The notes beneath the pieces are model-generated. The model did not search any database, was not told the origin of the DNA, and saw only the letters and a program-made list of their open reading frames with translations. Made by a program: the position numbers and the translations under genes. Positions 22,491-32,255 of a DNA stretch of 64,000 bases are shown piece after piece; positions within the stretch are counted from its first letter, which is position 1, and every line of letters begins with the position of its first letter. The stretch comes from Turnera subulata (Eukaryota; Streptophyta; Magnoliopsida; Malpighiales; Passifloraceae). The DNA lies in the NCBI GenBank assembly GCA_028386065.3, contig JAKUCV010001722.1, positions 1 to 64,000 of the forward strand, in the 5' to 3' direction.

Positions 22491-22798
22491 CTTTTTGCTC
22501 ACGCCCCACGGCAACCTGGAACACAATAGCTGGTGCCGTTACATTTATTTTAAACGTTTTTCCCCACCAATTTGAAGATGGATAATGTTATTTATTTATT
22601 TTCCTCAATTTGAGTGCGGATTATATTTATTTTGAAGATTTTCCAGAAATTTGGGAGGCTAGAGCGAAATGAATTTGGAAGAACGAGGTTTTCCATTAAA
22701 AAGAAGATAATCAAACCCTTTATGACCCTCTTTTATTTAAAAGAAAGCTGATTATACATGGCGACTTGGATAAATAAATTTATGACGATGGATAGGAC

Positions 22799-22910
22799 GG
22801 GTGCAATCAGACCAGCACTAAGGCACCGGATCCCATCAGAATGAAAAGTGCTCGGGCGAGAGTAGTACTACGATGGGTGACCTTCTGGGAAGTCCTCGTG
22901 TTGCATCCCT
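22799..22910 (+). pseudogene. 5S copy 19 (type C), 8-nt deletion in box A
   Basis: 112 nt: ACTCCGAA is missing just before box A, giving CAGAATGAAAAGTG. It is otherwise the partner of copy 10. The internal promoter is damaged. Confidence 0.85.
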
Positions 22911-23210
22911 CTTTTTACTCCCGCCCCGCGACAACTTAAAACACAATAGCTGGCGTGGTTACATTTATTTTAACGTTCCCCCCCCCCCCCCCAATTTGAT
23001 GGTGGATTATGTTTATTTATTTATCTTCCTCAATTTGTGGGCGGATTATATTTATTTTAAATGTTTTCCAGAAATTTGCGAGGTTAGAACGAAATGATTT
23101 TGGAAAAATGAGGTTTTCCACTAAAAAAAAAAGAGAATCAAACCCTTTATGAGCATTTTTTATTTAAACTTGGCGACTTGGATAAATAAATTTATGACTA
23201 TGGATATAAC

Positions 23211-23330
23211 GGGTACGGTCATACCAGCACTAAAGCAACGGATTCCATTTGAACTCCGAAGTTAAACGTGCCTGGGCGAGAGTAGTACTAGGATGGGTGA
23301 CCTCCTGGGAAGTCCTCGTATTGTACCCCT
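23211..23330 (+). rRNA. 5S rRNA-like copy 20 (type E1)
   Basis: 120 nt, GGGTACGGTC start and TTGTACCCCT end; partner of copy 02. The spacer after it has lost the CCGCGGCAACTTGG segment. Confidence 0.85.
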
Positions 23331-23580
23331 CTTGTTTTTTTCCCCCTATTCGAAGGCGGACTATGTTTATTTATTTATTTTCAACAATTTGAGGGCAGAT
23401 TATATTTATTTTTAATGTTTTCTAAAAAATTTGCGAGGCAAGAGCGAAATGAATTTAGAAGAACGAGGTTTTCGGGTTAAAAAAGAAGATAATCAAACCC
23501 TTTATGAGCCTCTTTTATTTAAAAGAAATCCGATTATGCTTGGCGACTTGGATAAATAAATTTATGGCGACGTATATGAC

Positions 23581-23700
23581 GGGTGCGATCATACCAGCAC
23601 TAATGCAACGGATTCCATTAAAACTCTGAAGTTAAATGTGCTTGAGCCCGAGTAGTACTAGAATTGGTGACCTCCTGGGAAGTTCTAGTGTTGCACCCAT
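23581..23700 (+). rRNA. 5S rRNA-like copy 21 (type E2)
   Basis: 120 nt; intact partner of truncated copy 03, with GAGCCCGAG in place of GGGCGAGAG. Confidence 0.85.
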
Positions 23701-23977
23701 CTTTTTGCTCCCGCCCCGCGGCAACTTGGGACACAATAGCTGGCACGTTTACATTTATTTAACAGTCCACCCCCCCCCCCCCCCCCAATTGAAGGCAGAG
23801 TAAGTTTATTTATTGATTTTTCCCAAATTTGTGAGGCTAGAGCGAAATGAATTTTGAAGAACGAGCTTTTCCTTTAATAAAGAAGATAATCAAACCCTTT
23901 ATTAGCCTCTTTCATTTTCAAAAAATCCGATTATAGTTGGCGACTTGGATAAATAAATTTGTGACGATTGATATGAC

Positions 23978-24097
23978 GGGTGCGATCATACCAGTACTAA
24001 TGCAACGGATTCCATCAGAACTCCGATGTTAAACACGGTTGGGCAAGAGTAGTACTAGAATGGGTGACCTCCTCGGAAGTCCTAGTGTTACACCCCT
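23978..24097 (+). rRNA. 5S rRNA-like copy 22 (type E3)
   Basis: 120 nt; box A is GATGTTAAACACGG, more altered than in the other E copies. Downstream TCTCTTTGC interrupts the T-run. Confidence 0.8.
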
Positions 24098-24332
24098 CTC
24101 TTTGCTTCCGCACCGCGGCAACTTGGGACATAATAGCTGGCACGTTTACATTTATTTTACCATCCCCCCCCCCCCCCCAATTTAAAGGCAGATTATGTTT
24201 ATTTATTGATTGTCCAGAAATTTTTTCTTTAATAAAGAAGATAATCAAACCCTTTATGAGCCTCTTTTATTTTTAAAAAATCCGATTATAACTGGCGACT
24301 TGGATAAATAAAGTTATGACCATGGATATGAC

Positions 24333-24452
24333 GGATGCGATCATACCAGCACTAATGCGCCGGATCTCATCTGAACTCCGAAGTTAAACGTGCTCGGCCG
24401 AGAGTAGTAGTAGGTTGGCTGACCTTTTGGGAAGTGCTTGTGTTGCTCCCCT
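24333..24452 (+). rRNA. 5S rRNA-like copy 23 (type B)
   Basis: 120 nt with GTAGTAGTAGG and GGCTGACC in the box C region and GCTCCCCT at the end. Confidence 0.85.
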
Positions 24453-24761
24453 CTTTTTGCTCCCGCCTCGCATCAACTTTAAACATAATAGCTAGCATGG
24501 TTACAATTATTTTAACATTTTTCCCCCCAATTTGAAGGCGGATTATGTTTATTTCTATATTTTCCTCAATTTGAGGGCGGATTATATTTAAATTAAAGGT
24601 TTTCCAGAAATGTGCGAGGCTAGAGCGAAATAAATTTGGAAGAGTGAGGTTTTCCACTAAAAAAGAAGATAATCAAACCCTTTTTTAGCCTCTTTTCTTT
24701 TAAAAAAAAGCTGACTATACTTGGCGAGTTGGATAAATAAATTTATAACGATGGATATGAC

Positions 24762-24867
24762 GGGTGCAATCATACCAGCACTAATGCACCGGATCCCATC
24801 AGAACTCCGAAGTGAAACGTGCTCGGGCGAGAGTAGTACTAGGATGGGTGACCTCCTGGGAAGTCCT
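24762..24867 (+). rRNA. 5S rRNA-like copy 24 (type C), 3' end in assembly gap
   Basis: 106 nt are visible, up to GGGAAGTCCT; the N run begins there. The visible part is among the least altered C copies. Confidence 0.85.
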
Positions 24868-24928
24868 NNNNNNNNNNNNNNNNNNNNNNNNNNNNNNNNN
24901 NNNNNNNNNNNNNNNNNNNNNNNNNNNN
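24868..24928. other. Assembly gap (61 N)
   Basis: N run inside a 5S copy and ending directly at a 17-C tract (24929-24945). The true length is unknown; one or more whole units could be missing. Confidence 0.95.
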
Positions 24929-25138
24929 CCCCCCCCCCCCCCCCCACAAGTTGAAGGCAGCTTATGTTTGTTTACTAGTTTTTCACAAATTTGTGAGGCT
25001 AAAGCGAATTGAATTTTGAAGAACGAGCTTTTCCAATAAAAAAAAATATAATTAAACCCTTTATGAGCCTCTTTTATTTAAAAAAATCCGATTATACTTG
25101 GCAACATGGACAAATAAGTTTATGATGACAGATATGAC

Positions 25139-25258
25139 GGGTGCGATCATACCAGCACTAATGCAACGGATTCCATCACAACTCCGAATTTAAACGTGCT
25201 TGGGCGAGAGTAGTACTAGGATGGGTGACCTCCTGGGAAGTCCTAGGGTTGCACCCCT
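25139..25258 (+). rRNA. 5S rRNA-like copy 25 (type E4)
   Basis: 120 nt; partner of copy 05 (AATAAGTTTATGATGACAG upstream). Box A is AATTTAAAC. Confidence 0.85.
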
Positions 25259-25533
25259 TTTTTTGCTCCCGCCCTGCGGCAACTTGAGACACAATAGCTG
25301 GCACGTTTACATTTATTTTACCGTTCCCCCCCCCCCCCCCCAATTTGAAGGCAGATTATGTTTATTTATTGATTTTCCAGAAATTTGCGAGGCTAAAGTG
25401 AAATGAATTTGGACGAACGGTCATTTCTTTTAATAAAGAAGATAATCAAACCCTTTATGAGCCTTTTTTATTTAAAAGAAATCCGATTATAATTGGCGAC
25501 TTGGATAAATAAAGTTATGACGATGGATATGAC

Positions 25534-25653
25534 GGATGCGATCATACCAGCACTAATGCACCGGATCTCTCCAGAACTCCGAAGTTAAACATGCTCGGGC
25601 GAGAGTAGTACTAGGTTGGGTGACCTTTTGGGAAGTCCTTGTGTTGTGCCCCA
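25534..25653 (+). rRNA. 5S rRNA-like copy 26 (type B)
   Basis: 120 nt with an unusual 3' end, TTGTGCCCCA; GGATGC start should no longer pair with it fully, so the terminal helix I is weakened. Confidence 0.8.
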
Positions 25654-25960
25654 CTTTTTCTCCCGCCTCGCGGCAACTTTATACACAATAGCTAGCGCGG
25701 TTACATTTATTTTAACGTTTTTCCCCCCAATTTGAAGGCGGATTATGTTTATTTATTTATTTTCCTCAATTTGAGGGCAGATTATATTTATATTAAAGGT
25801 TTTCCAGATATTTGCTAGGCCAGAGTAAAATAAATTTGGTAGAATGAGGTTTTCCACTAAAAAAGAAGATAATCAAACCCTTTATGAGCCTCTTTTGTTT
25901 AAAACAAAGCCGATTATACTTGGCGAGTTGGATAAATAAATTTATGACGATGCATATGAC

Positions 25961-26080
25961 GGGTGCGATCATACCAGCACTAATGCACCGGATCCCATTA
26001 GAACTCCGAAATTAAAAGTGCTTGGTCGAGAGTAGTACTAGGATGGGAGACCTCATGGGAAGTCCTCGCGTTGCACCCCT
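25961..26080 (+). rRNA. 5S rRNA-like copy 27
   Basis: 120 nt, close to the right-hand block type (GGGTGCGATCATACCAGC). It has AAATTAAAAGTG in box A and GGGAGACCTCATGGG. A seven-T run follows. Confidence 0.85.
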
Positions 26081-26381
26081 TTTTTTGCTCCCGCCCCGCG
26101 ACAACTTGGAACATAGTAGCTGCCACGGTTATATTTATTTTTTCCCCCAAAATTGAAGGTGGACAATATTTATTTATTTATTTTGCTCAATTTGAGGCAG
26201 ATTATATTTATTTTTAAAGGTTTTCCACAAATTTGCGAGGCTAGAGTGAAAGAAATTTGGAAGAACGAGCTTTTCAATTAAACGAGAAGATAATCAAACC
26301 CTTTATGAGGCTCTTTTATCTAAAAGAAATCCGATTATAATTGGCGACTTGGATAAATAAAGTTATGACGATGGATATGAC

Positions 26382-26501
26382 GGATGCGATCATACCAGCA
26401 CTAATGCACCGGATCTCTTCAGAACTCCGAAGTTAAACGTGCTTGGGTGAGAGTAGTACTAGGGTGGGTGACCTCCTGGGAATTCCTCGTGTCGAACCCC
26501 T
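26382..26501 (+). rRNA. 5S rRNA-like copy 28 (mosaic)
   Basis: 120 nt. The 5' half is type B (GGATGC, GGATCTC, AAAGTTATGA upstream), but the 3' half has GGGTGGGTGACCTCCTGGG like the right-hand block. This suggests unequal exchange or gene conversion within the gene. The 3' end is GTCGAACCCCT. Confidence 0.8.
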
Positions 26502-26754
26502 CTTCATGGTCCAGCCCCGCGGCAACTTAGAATACAATAGCTGGCGCGGTTACATTTATTTTAACGTTTTTGCCCCCCCAATTTGATGGAGGACTGTGTT
26601 TATTTATTAATTTTCCTCAATTTGAGGGAGGATTATGTTTATTTTAAACGTTTTCCACAAATTTGCGAGGCTAGAGCGAAAAGAATTTGGAAGAATAAGG
26701 TTTTCCATTAAAAAAGAAGATAATCAAAGAATTTATGAATCCCTTTTATTTAAA

Positions 26755-27011
26755 GGAATAAAGTGTTTTTTCATCCTTGTTTTAGACCTCAAAGTTGAAA
26801 GTCATCCCTCTATTAGATTTTGGCTTATTTTCATCCCTCTATTTGTGAATTTTGTCTTATTTTCATCCCTGTGTTTGCCTTTTTGGCCTATTTAGAGGGA
26901 TGAAAACAAGCCAAAACCCATGGACAGAAGGGATCAAAACAGACCAAAACCAATACAAGGATGACTTTCAACTTTATGGTCTAACACAAGGATGAAAAAA
27001 GGCTTTAATCC
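26755..27011. mobile_element. Mutator-like MITE in the 5S spacer
   Basis: 257 bp with ~53-bp terminal inverted repeats: GGAATAAAGTGTTTTTTCATCC at the left and the complement of GGATGAAAAAAGGCTTTAATCC at the right, both running on to AAAGTTGAAAGTCATCC. It is flanked by a 10-bp duplication TTTATTTAAA (26745-26754 and 27012-27021). Long inverted repeats with a 9-11 bp duplication are typical of MULE MITEs. No coding capacity. Removing it restores the 430-bp spacing of copies 28 and 29. Confidence 0.85.
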
Positions 27012-27078
27012 TTTATTTAAAAGAAAGCCGATTATACTTGGCGACTTGGATAAATAAATTTCTGACGATGGCTATGAC

Positions 27079-27196
27079 GTGTGCGATCATACCAGCACTA
27101 ATGCTCCGGATCCTATCAGAACTCCGAAGTTAAACGTGCTTAGGCGAGAGTAGTACTATGATGGGTGATTCTAGGAAGTCCTCGTGTTGCACCCGT
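27079..27196 (+). pseudogene. 5S copy 29, 2-nt deletion
   Basis: 118 nt, start GTGTGCG, box C region shortened (GGGTGATTCTAGG), 3' end CACCCGT. The Athila element begins 51 bp after it. Confidence 0.8.
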
Positions 27197-27247
27197 CTTT
27201 TCGCTCCCGCCCCGCGGCAACTTGGAACATAATAGCTGGCATGGTTA

Positions 27248-28553
27248 TGTTCGTCGCAAAACGTGCTGCAAGTATACAGCGGTGCTGTAGTAACAAGGTC
27301 GAATCACAGGGACTGGAAAATAATACTCTCCTTAGCACATCTCAGTTGATTAGACTGAAAATAGGCAGGAAAATAAATATATCGAGATGTGGAAGCAGTG
27401 TTTATAATTAATAAACTAAATAAACATTAAATAAAATAGTAAATTAAATTGGCAGTAAATTAAAGCAGAGTAAATCAACTAGGATCGAGTTCTGGAGGTG
27501 AAGAAAGCAGTGATAGGAGACCTAGTTTTTTTGGGGTTCACTACAGCGTCGCTGTCGGACTACAACCCCGTGTTCTAGTGCTTTAACTCGCCTATCTTGA
27601 AGGGCAACCTGACCTAAAGTGTTTACTACTATTGTCACGTATAGAAACAAACCTACCCTAGTTCTAAACAGCCCGCTTTTGCCAGTGAACCTCTTTCCTA
27701 GGGCGCAGTGTCGTTGTGCCAGGCGCTGTTATCCTCAACTACCCTAAAAACTTCTTTCGGCAGCAGGTAAGGTAGAGGTCTGAAATAGAACGGTCTGAGT
27801 TCCTAGTTTCACTGATAGGTCCGTCACTAAGTCGTCTAAGGTAGTGTTTATGGGTGATCAAGCCATAGACACTGTTAAGCTCTCTATATCAAATCAAGAT
27901 AGGAACGAATCAAAGAAAACCCGAAACTGAATCATAAACCAAACATGAATCTGTAGCTACATCCCTTGAACCTAGATAGAAGATTTAGTTCATGGAGAAA
28001 TAAAGGAATAGTAAAAAACATAGTTGTCGACATTACAGTAGCAAAAATCTAAAGAGAATCACTTTTCTTCAGCCTTCAAAACTTGTTGCCGATTTCTTCC
28101 AGTAGATCCCGTCTGTCCTCCAGGGTTTTTTTATCTCTTCATATTTATATAGCCTTCAATTAAAAACCCTAATTCTTGGAGAATATGGAATCTTTATAAA
28201 AGTGGCAAAAATAAACTTCTTTCCAAAGAGGGAACTTCCAAATGCACCGACTTCAAGCTCCTAAGATGTAGGAGAAATTCGTCAAAAATAAAGTTCTGAT
28301 TCGAAGCTTCTTGCCGACAACGTCGCTGTTGGCAGTCTGGACCATTTGTACTAGCAACAGCGCTGCTGATCCAAAAATCGCCAAATAAGCTCCAAATTGC
28401 GCCAAAATGCACCTGAAAGCAACCAAGGGTGAGGAAAGGTAGTTTTGATGGTACAAGAAGTAATTTGATACCAAAATGCATGAATAATGAATGAATGCAA
28501 GGCCAAAAGACGACAGTGTGAGCTGTTAAATATGCGTAATTTCATGCACATCA
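27248..28553 (-). mobile_element. Athila 3' LTR
   Basis: Plus strand TGTTCGTCGC... to ...CATGCACATCA. A minus-strand TATA box (CTATATAAAT, about 28152-28143) lies in the right part. Imperfect palindromes of the form ACAGCG-N-CGCTGT recur, e.g. near 27543 and 28312-28332. No gene. Confidence 0.9.
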
Positions 28554-28557
28554 AATT

Positions 28558-28568
28558 CCCCCAAACTT
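28558..28568 (-). other. Athila polypurine tract
   Basis: Minus strand TTTAAGTTTGGGGG lies directly upstream of the 3' LTR (AATT between). The same 14-mer recurs at 31865-31878 and a near copy at 29955-29969. Confidence 0.75.
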
Positions 28569-30223
28569 AAACCTTTGCTTGTCTTCAAGCAAAAACACAA
28601 ATCAGAATATAGAGAAAAATGATGCTGCAGGAAATTACAAACGCATTCTCAAATTAAACACATCAACAGCACCTGTAATAGCAGCGGCAGTGCACACTGC
28701 TCAATATCCTGAATATTTTCTTGAGAGAGAAATTGTTAGCTCGGATACAACAAAGTTTAGCAGTTACAAGGTGATCAAAAGAAAACAATATGTAAACATT
28801 TACCCTCCAAAGCTGCTCATGCCAAACTTAGTAAGTTAAGTACCAGGGCCAAAAACATCTATCTCATAGGCCGACTCAAATTTTCAATCTCCACTAATGA
28901 TCATCAAGGCATAAACAAGGATCAACAGGACTTTCTTAGTCTTGTAATGGGGATAGGTTAGGCTACCAAAGAAAGGAAAATAAATAGGCTAACAATAGCT
29001 GCTTACCTTCCAAAATTCTAACTCAAATAGCTTCTTCTTCAATTTAGCACTCAAACCAAGAAAACCAGAATATTGGAGCACATATTGATTATAGGAGATA
29101 ATTGAGCAAAAGAGTTTCAAGGGAGCAAGATGGATACCTCTTTTTCACATTTGATTTTTATTTTCTCCTCTCTCTTTTTTTCTTTTTTTTTCGTGTACCC
29201 GTATTTATAAAACTCCCTTGATCTTAAAACAGTATATTACAAATCTCCATGTCATTGAATTACCAAGCTCCATTCAAAATTTTGACATGCTCCATCATTT
29301 TCACCTAGCGGCAACATTTCCTCAACACTGTCACACTGAAAATTAGAACTAGGATAGCAAGCAGCCAGGGTCGGGCTAAAAATTCAAAGAACAGTGTGCT
29401 TTAAAAGTACCACGATGGTCGTGCAAGGCTCAAAAAGCTAAGGTGTAATGATGTGGGTAAATTCAAAGAAAATCGACCATCAACCTAGGCTCAAACGGGG
29501 TTGTCAAGTGAAATAGTGATATAGGTAGGATAAAGTGAAACTTAGCAAATCAAACAATGCCTATATCATATCCTCAAATATGCAAAGATGATAAAAATTT
29601 CTCCTCGAAAGAAAAATTAGAGTCGGTTCTAAAATAGTTAACGTTTGGTACTGCCAGAATTTTAAAGTAAAGATTGGCACCTGTTACCTTGAAGGAGTCA
29701 TGTTTTCATTACAAGATTCGATTTCTCATCCTGTATAAGCCTTACTCTACTAAAAATGAGCAAACATCGAGTGTAAGAACAATTAAAATAAGCAGGAATC
29801 GAAACAATGTGTAAGCAGTGGCGCTGTCAGGGCACTGCATCAGCGAATAAAACGAGAAAACGCATATAAAGAGCAGCAGCATACACAAAAAGAGTCAATT
29901 GGCCATGAAAAACAGAATGCATAAACGAAGACATAACAAAGAAATGCAAATTTCTCCCCCCCAAACTTGAAATCCATAGTGGCCTCACTGGGGAGGGAAA
30001 AATACATCGCTACACAATGAAACACAAAACATAACAAAAGGGATGAACTCCCGAAACTGGTTCTACAGAAAATAAAAGAACATAAAAAGAAATATGCTAA
30101 AAGAAACATGATATGCAATCCCGAGAGCGAAACCAAAACAGATCATGGGGCCTTCGGGGGCAGCTGGTCCTGGATGGAGAGGAGGAGACCGTGCAACAAG
30201 AGAAACTGGTCATCATGCCATGC
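28569..30223 (-). other. Athila 3' untranslated interior
   Basis: About 1.65 kb after the accessory ORF without a supported gene on either strand. It holds a second purine-tract-like block (minus strand CAAGTTTGGGGGGGAGAAA, 29955-29969) and is otherwise A-rich. Confidence 0.6.
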
Positions 30224-31444
30224 CTACATATCAGCCATGCGGGCTTCAAAATGCTGCTGGAGCACCTGTATCTCCTCAGTAGGGGGCACTTCCTGGGCGC
30301 CGGAACTGGAAGCAGGCTCCTTCCCCTTCAGGAACTTAGCAGCCTCGCTGGGACCACAAGAAATGACCTCCTCCAGCGGCCGATAGCGGGAGAGGTCAAC
30401 CTGAAAGTGCGCGGCCAAGGCAGTGATGAATCTCGAGCACCCTAAATAGGTCTTCCCCAAGTGGTGATGGAACTTCTAGAAAATAAAACTGCCGGTGTTA
30501 ATTGCCCGTCGGTTCATAAAGCACTGAAGAAAGAACAGCTCCAGATGAGTGACCACAGTCTTACTGCTGGCCTGACAAAAGATGGTCCGAACAAGGACAT
30601 TGTACACATAACGCAACATCGGGTCATGTAGTGTAGTGGTGGAGGAGGAGGAAGGATCATAGGCCTTGCTGTCGGTAGAGAACTCGGCCCAAACAGTGGC
30701 AGTGTCGTACCCGGGAGGCGGCTCAGTGAGACCGTAATCAGGAAACCCAAACATAGCATGGAATTCGGGCAGCATCACACAATGGGTCCTGTTCTCAAGC
30801 CGGAAAGTGTTCTGCTCGGGTTCCCCAGTGGCGCTGTTTGCCGTAACCCACTGCAAACTCCCATAAAACTCCCAGCATAGATGCTCATAGGTGGGTTCCT
30901 TCATCACAACAAACCGCTTCTTTGCAGGCGGCGGCAAGGCTGTGGCAGGCCACTTCCCGTCTCTCTTGGCCTTGGCAGCCGCGACGTGGCTTGCTAGCGA
31001 GTCCTGCTGCGTCGCGCTCCAACTGCTGCGACGAGCAGGGTGCGGGAAAGGAGAGGCATTAGAGAGGGGGGTGTTGGGGTCCTCCAGATCCACAAAGTCG
31101 ACCCCGGGAGGGGGCTATGTGCGGCGCGGCGGCATGGACCCACGTGTCGAGGAGGAGTCGGATTGGGTCAGGGATGGCGGCACCGGGTTGGTCATGGGTG
31201 GCGGTGAGTGGCGGTGGTGCCAGGTAAGGTGTAGGACAGCATCGAGTTGGTCGGGCCTATTGAGGGCGTCGTCCTCGGGGTCATAGGCAGTGGTGGTGGG
31301 TGCGGCAGGGATGGGGGATGTTGGAGGTGTGGCCGTGTGCGTGGGTTGGTGGTGGTGGGTAGAAGTGGTGGGTGAAGAGGGTGGTGTGGGGAGAGAGGGG
31401 GAGGCGGGTCGGTTTGTAGAGGTGGTGTTGTTGGTGTCGGCCAT
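30224..31444 (-). pseudogene. Athila accessory (env-position) ORF, two in-frame TAG stops
   Basis: This ORF follows integrase, in the place of the Athila env-like or ORF-1 gene (PF03078-type). It has a Pro/Thr/Ser-rich N-terminus from MADTNNTTSTNRP (ATG 31444 in AGCCATGGCC context), then VMKEPTYEHLCWEFYGSLQWV, TFRLENRTHCVMLPEFHAMFGFP, and RYVYNVLVRTIFCQASSKTVV. The C-terminus ends ...QQHFEARMADM. About 406 codons are collinear apart from TAG at 31115-31117 and TAG at 30476-30478. The ORF is preceded by a long CT-rich leader (31450-31560). Its function is not known, and no clear signal peptide or membrane anchor is visible. Confidence 0.65.
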
Positions 31445-31864
31445 GGCTAAGGTCGGGGTTGGATGGAAAGAGAGAGAGAGTAGGGGTGGTTGTTGGGTGA
31501 GGATGGTGGTGGAGAAGAAAAGAGAAAGAAATTAAAGGGAAAAGAAGAAAGGGGATTGGGGGGAATGGGTCGGCAACATGGGAAAATGGGAGGGGAGGGT
31601 GAGCATGAATGCAGACGGTATTGTGGGTGAGGGGGGTGCGGCAGTTGGTGTTTTGGGAAGTGGAGAAAATTAAGGAGAATGTTGGGGAGGGAGTAAAGGG
31701 CATGGGAAATTGGAGGAGATGGTGGGGATTGTGGAGAGTAAACTGGCAGCCGTTACCGCCTCCCATTGAGTACCCAAAATTGTGCTCATGTGGAGCCCTT
31801 TGCCCCAAAAAGTTTTGCAAAAACTGCCGGTGTTCCCATTCTTGGCCCGGGAAGAAGATGATTG

Positions 31865-31878
31865 CCCCCAAACTTAAA
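31865..31878 (-). other. Internal polypurine-tract copy before the accessory ORF
   Basis: Minus strand TTTAAGTTTGGGGG, identical over 14 bases to the functional tract at 28558. It sits between pol and the accessory ORF, in the position of a central purine tract. Confidence 0.55.
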
Positions 31879-32255
31879 TTTTGGCGCTAACTCTCGGGAA
31901 TGAAAATGCGTGAATGCAGGGGTATGATGGTCATTCATCACAATAATTACAAAACACAACACTGGCAAACAGTGCATGCTGGCTAATTTAAAATGCAAGA
32001 GAAAGGATAAGAATGATTCTCTGTTTGCCGACGCTGGTGTGTTGTATTAGCAGTGCCGCTGTTGGGCAGCACCGCGCCCCTGTCTTTATGTTTTTTTTTT
32101 TGTTTTTTTATACTTTTTATGGCTGCAAAAACAACAGGAAAAACAAAACAACAATAATAAACTAAAGGGATGTATTTAAGAAAATGAAAACTCACCTCGG
32201 GTTGCCTCCCGAGCAGCGCTACGGTTTAATGTCCATCTGCTAGACCTTATGCACG

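Larger units (their letters stand above)
15808..27242 (+). repeat. 5S rDNA-like tandem array, block 1
   Basis: Repeating ~427-bp units: a 120-nt 5S sequence, a T-run of 4-7 that would terminate Pol III, then CTCCCGCC(C/T)CGCGGCAACTTG. Next come a TTACATTTATTTTAACG segment, a poly-C tract, and two ~40-bp subrepeats (GGCGGATTATGTTTATTTA and GGGCGGATTATATTTATTTT). A GAAATTTGCGAGGCTAGAGC block, a GAAGAACGAGSTTTTCC block and the upstream promoter segment complete the unit. The latter has ATAAATAAATTTA about 20-30 bp upstream and C at -1, as in plant 5S genes. 29 numbered units lie here (one a 7-bp remnant), in recurring subtypes B-F. Confidence 0.9.

Noticed and set aside
30113..30445. Plus-strand ORFs opposite the Athila accessory C-terminus
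   Set aside because: Mirror frames of the minus-strand ORF; the minus frame is collinear over 400 codons.
31281..31871. 196-residue minus ORF upstream and across the Athila accessory start
   Set aside because: His/Pro/Leu-rich reading of the CT-rich leader in another frame; no domain pattern, and the MADTNN frame has a good start context.
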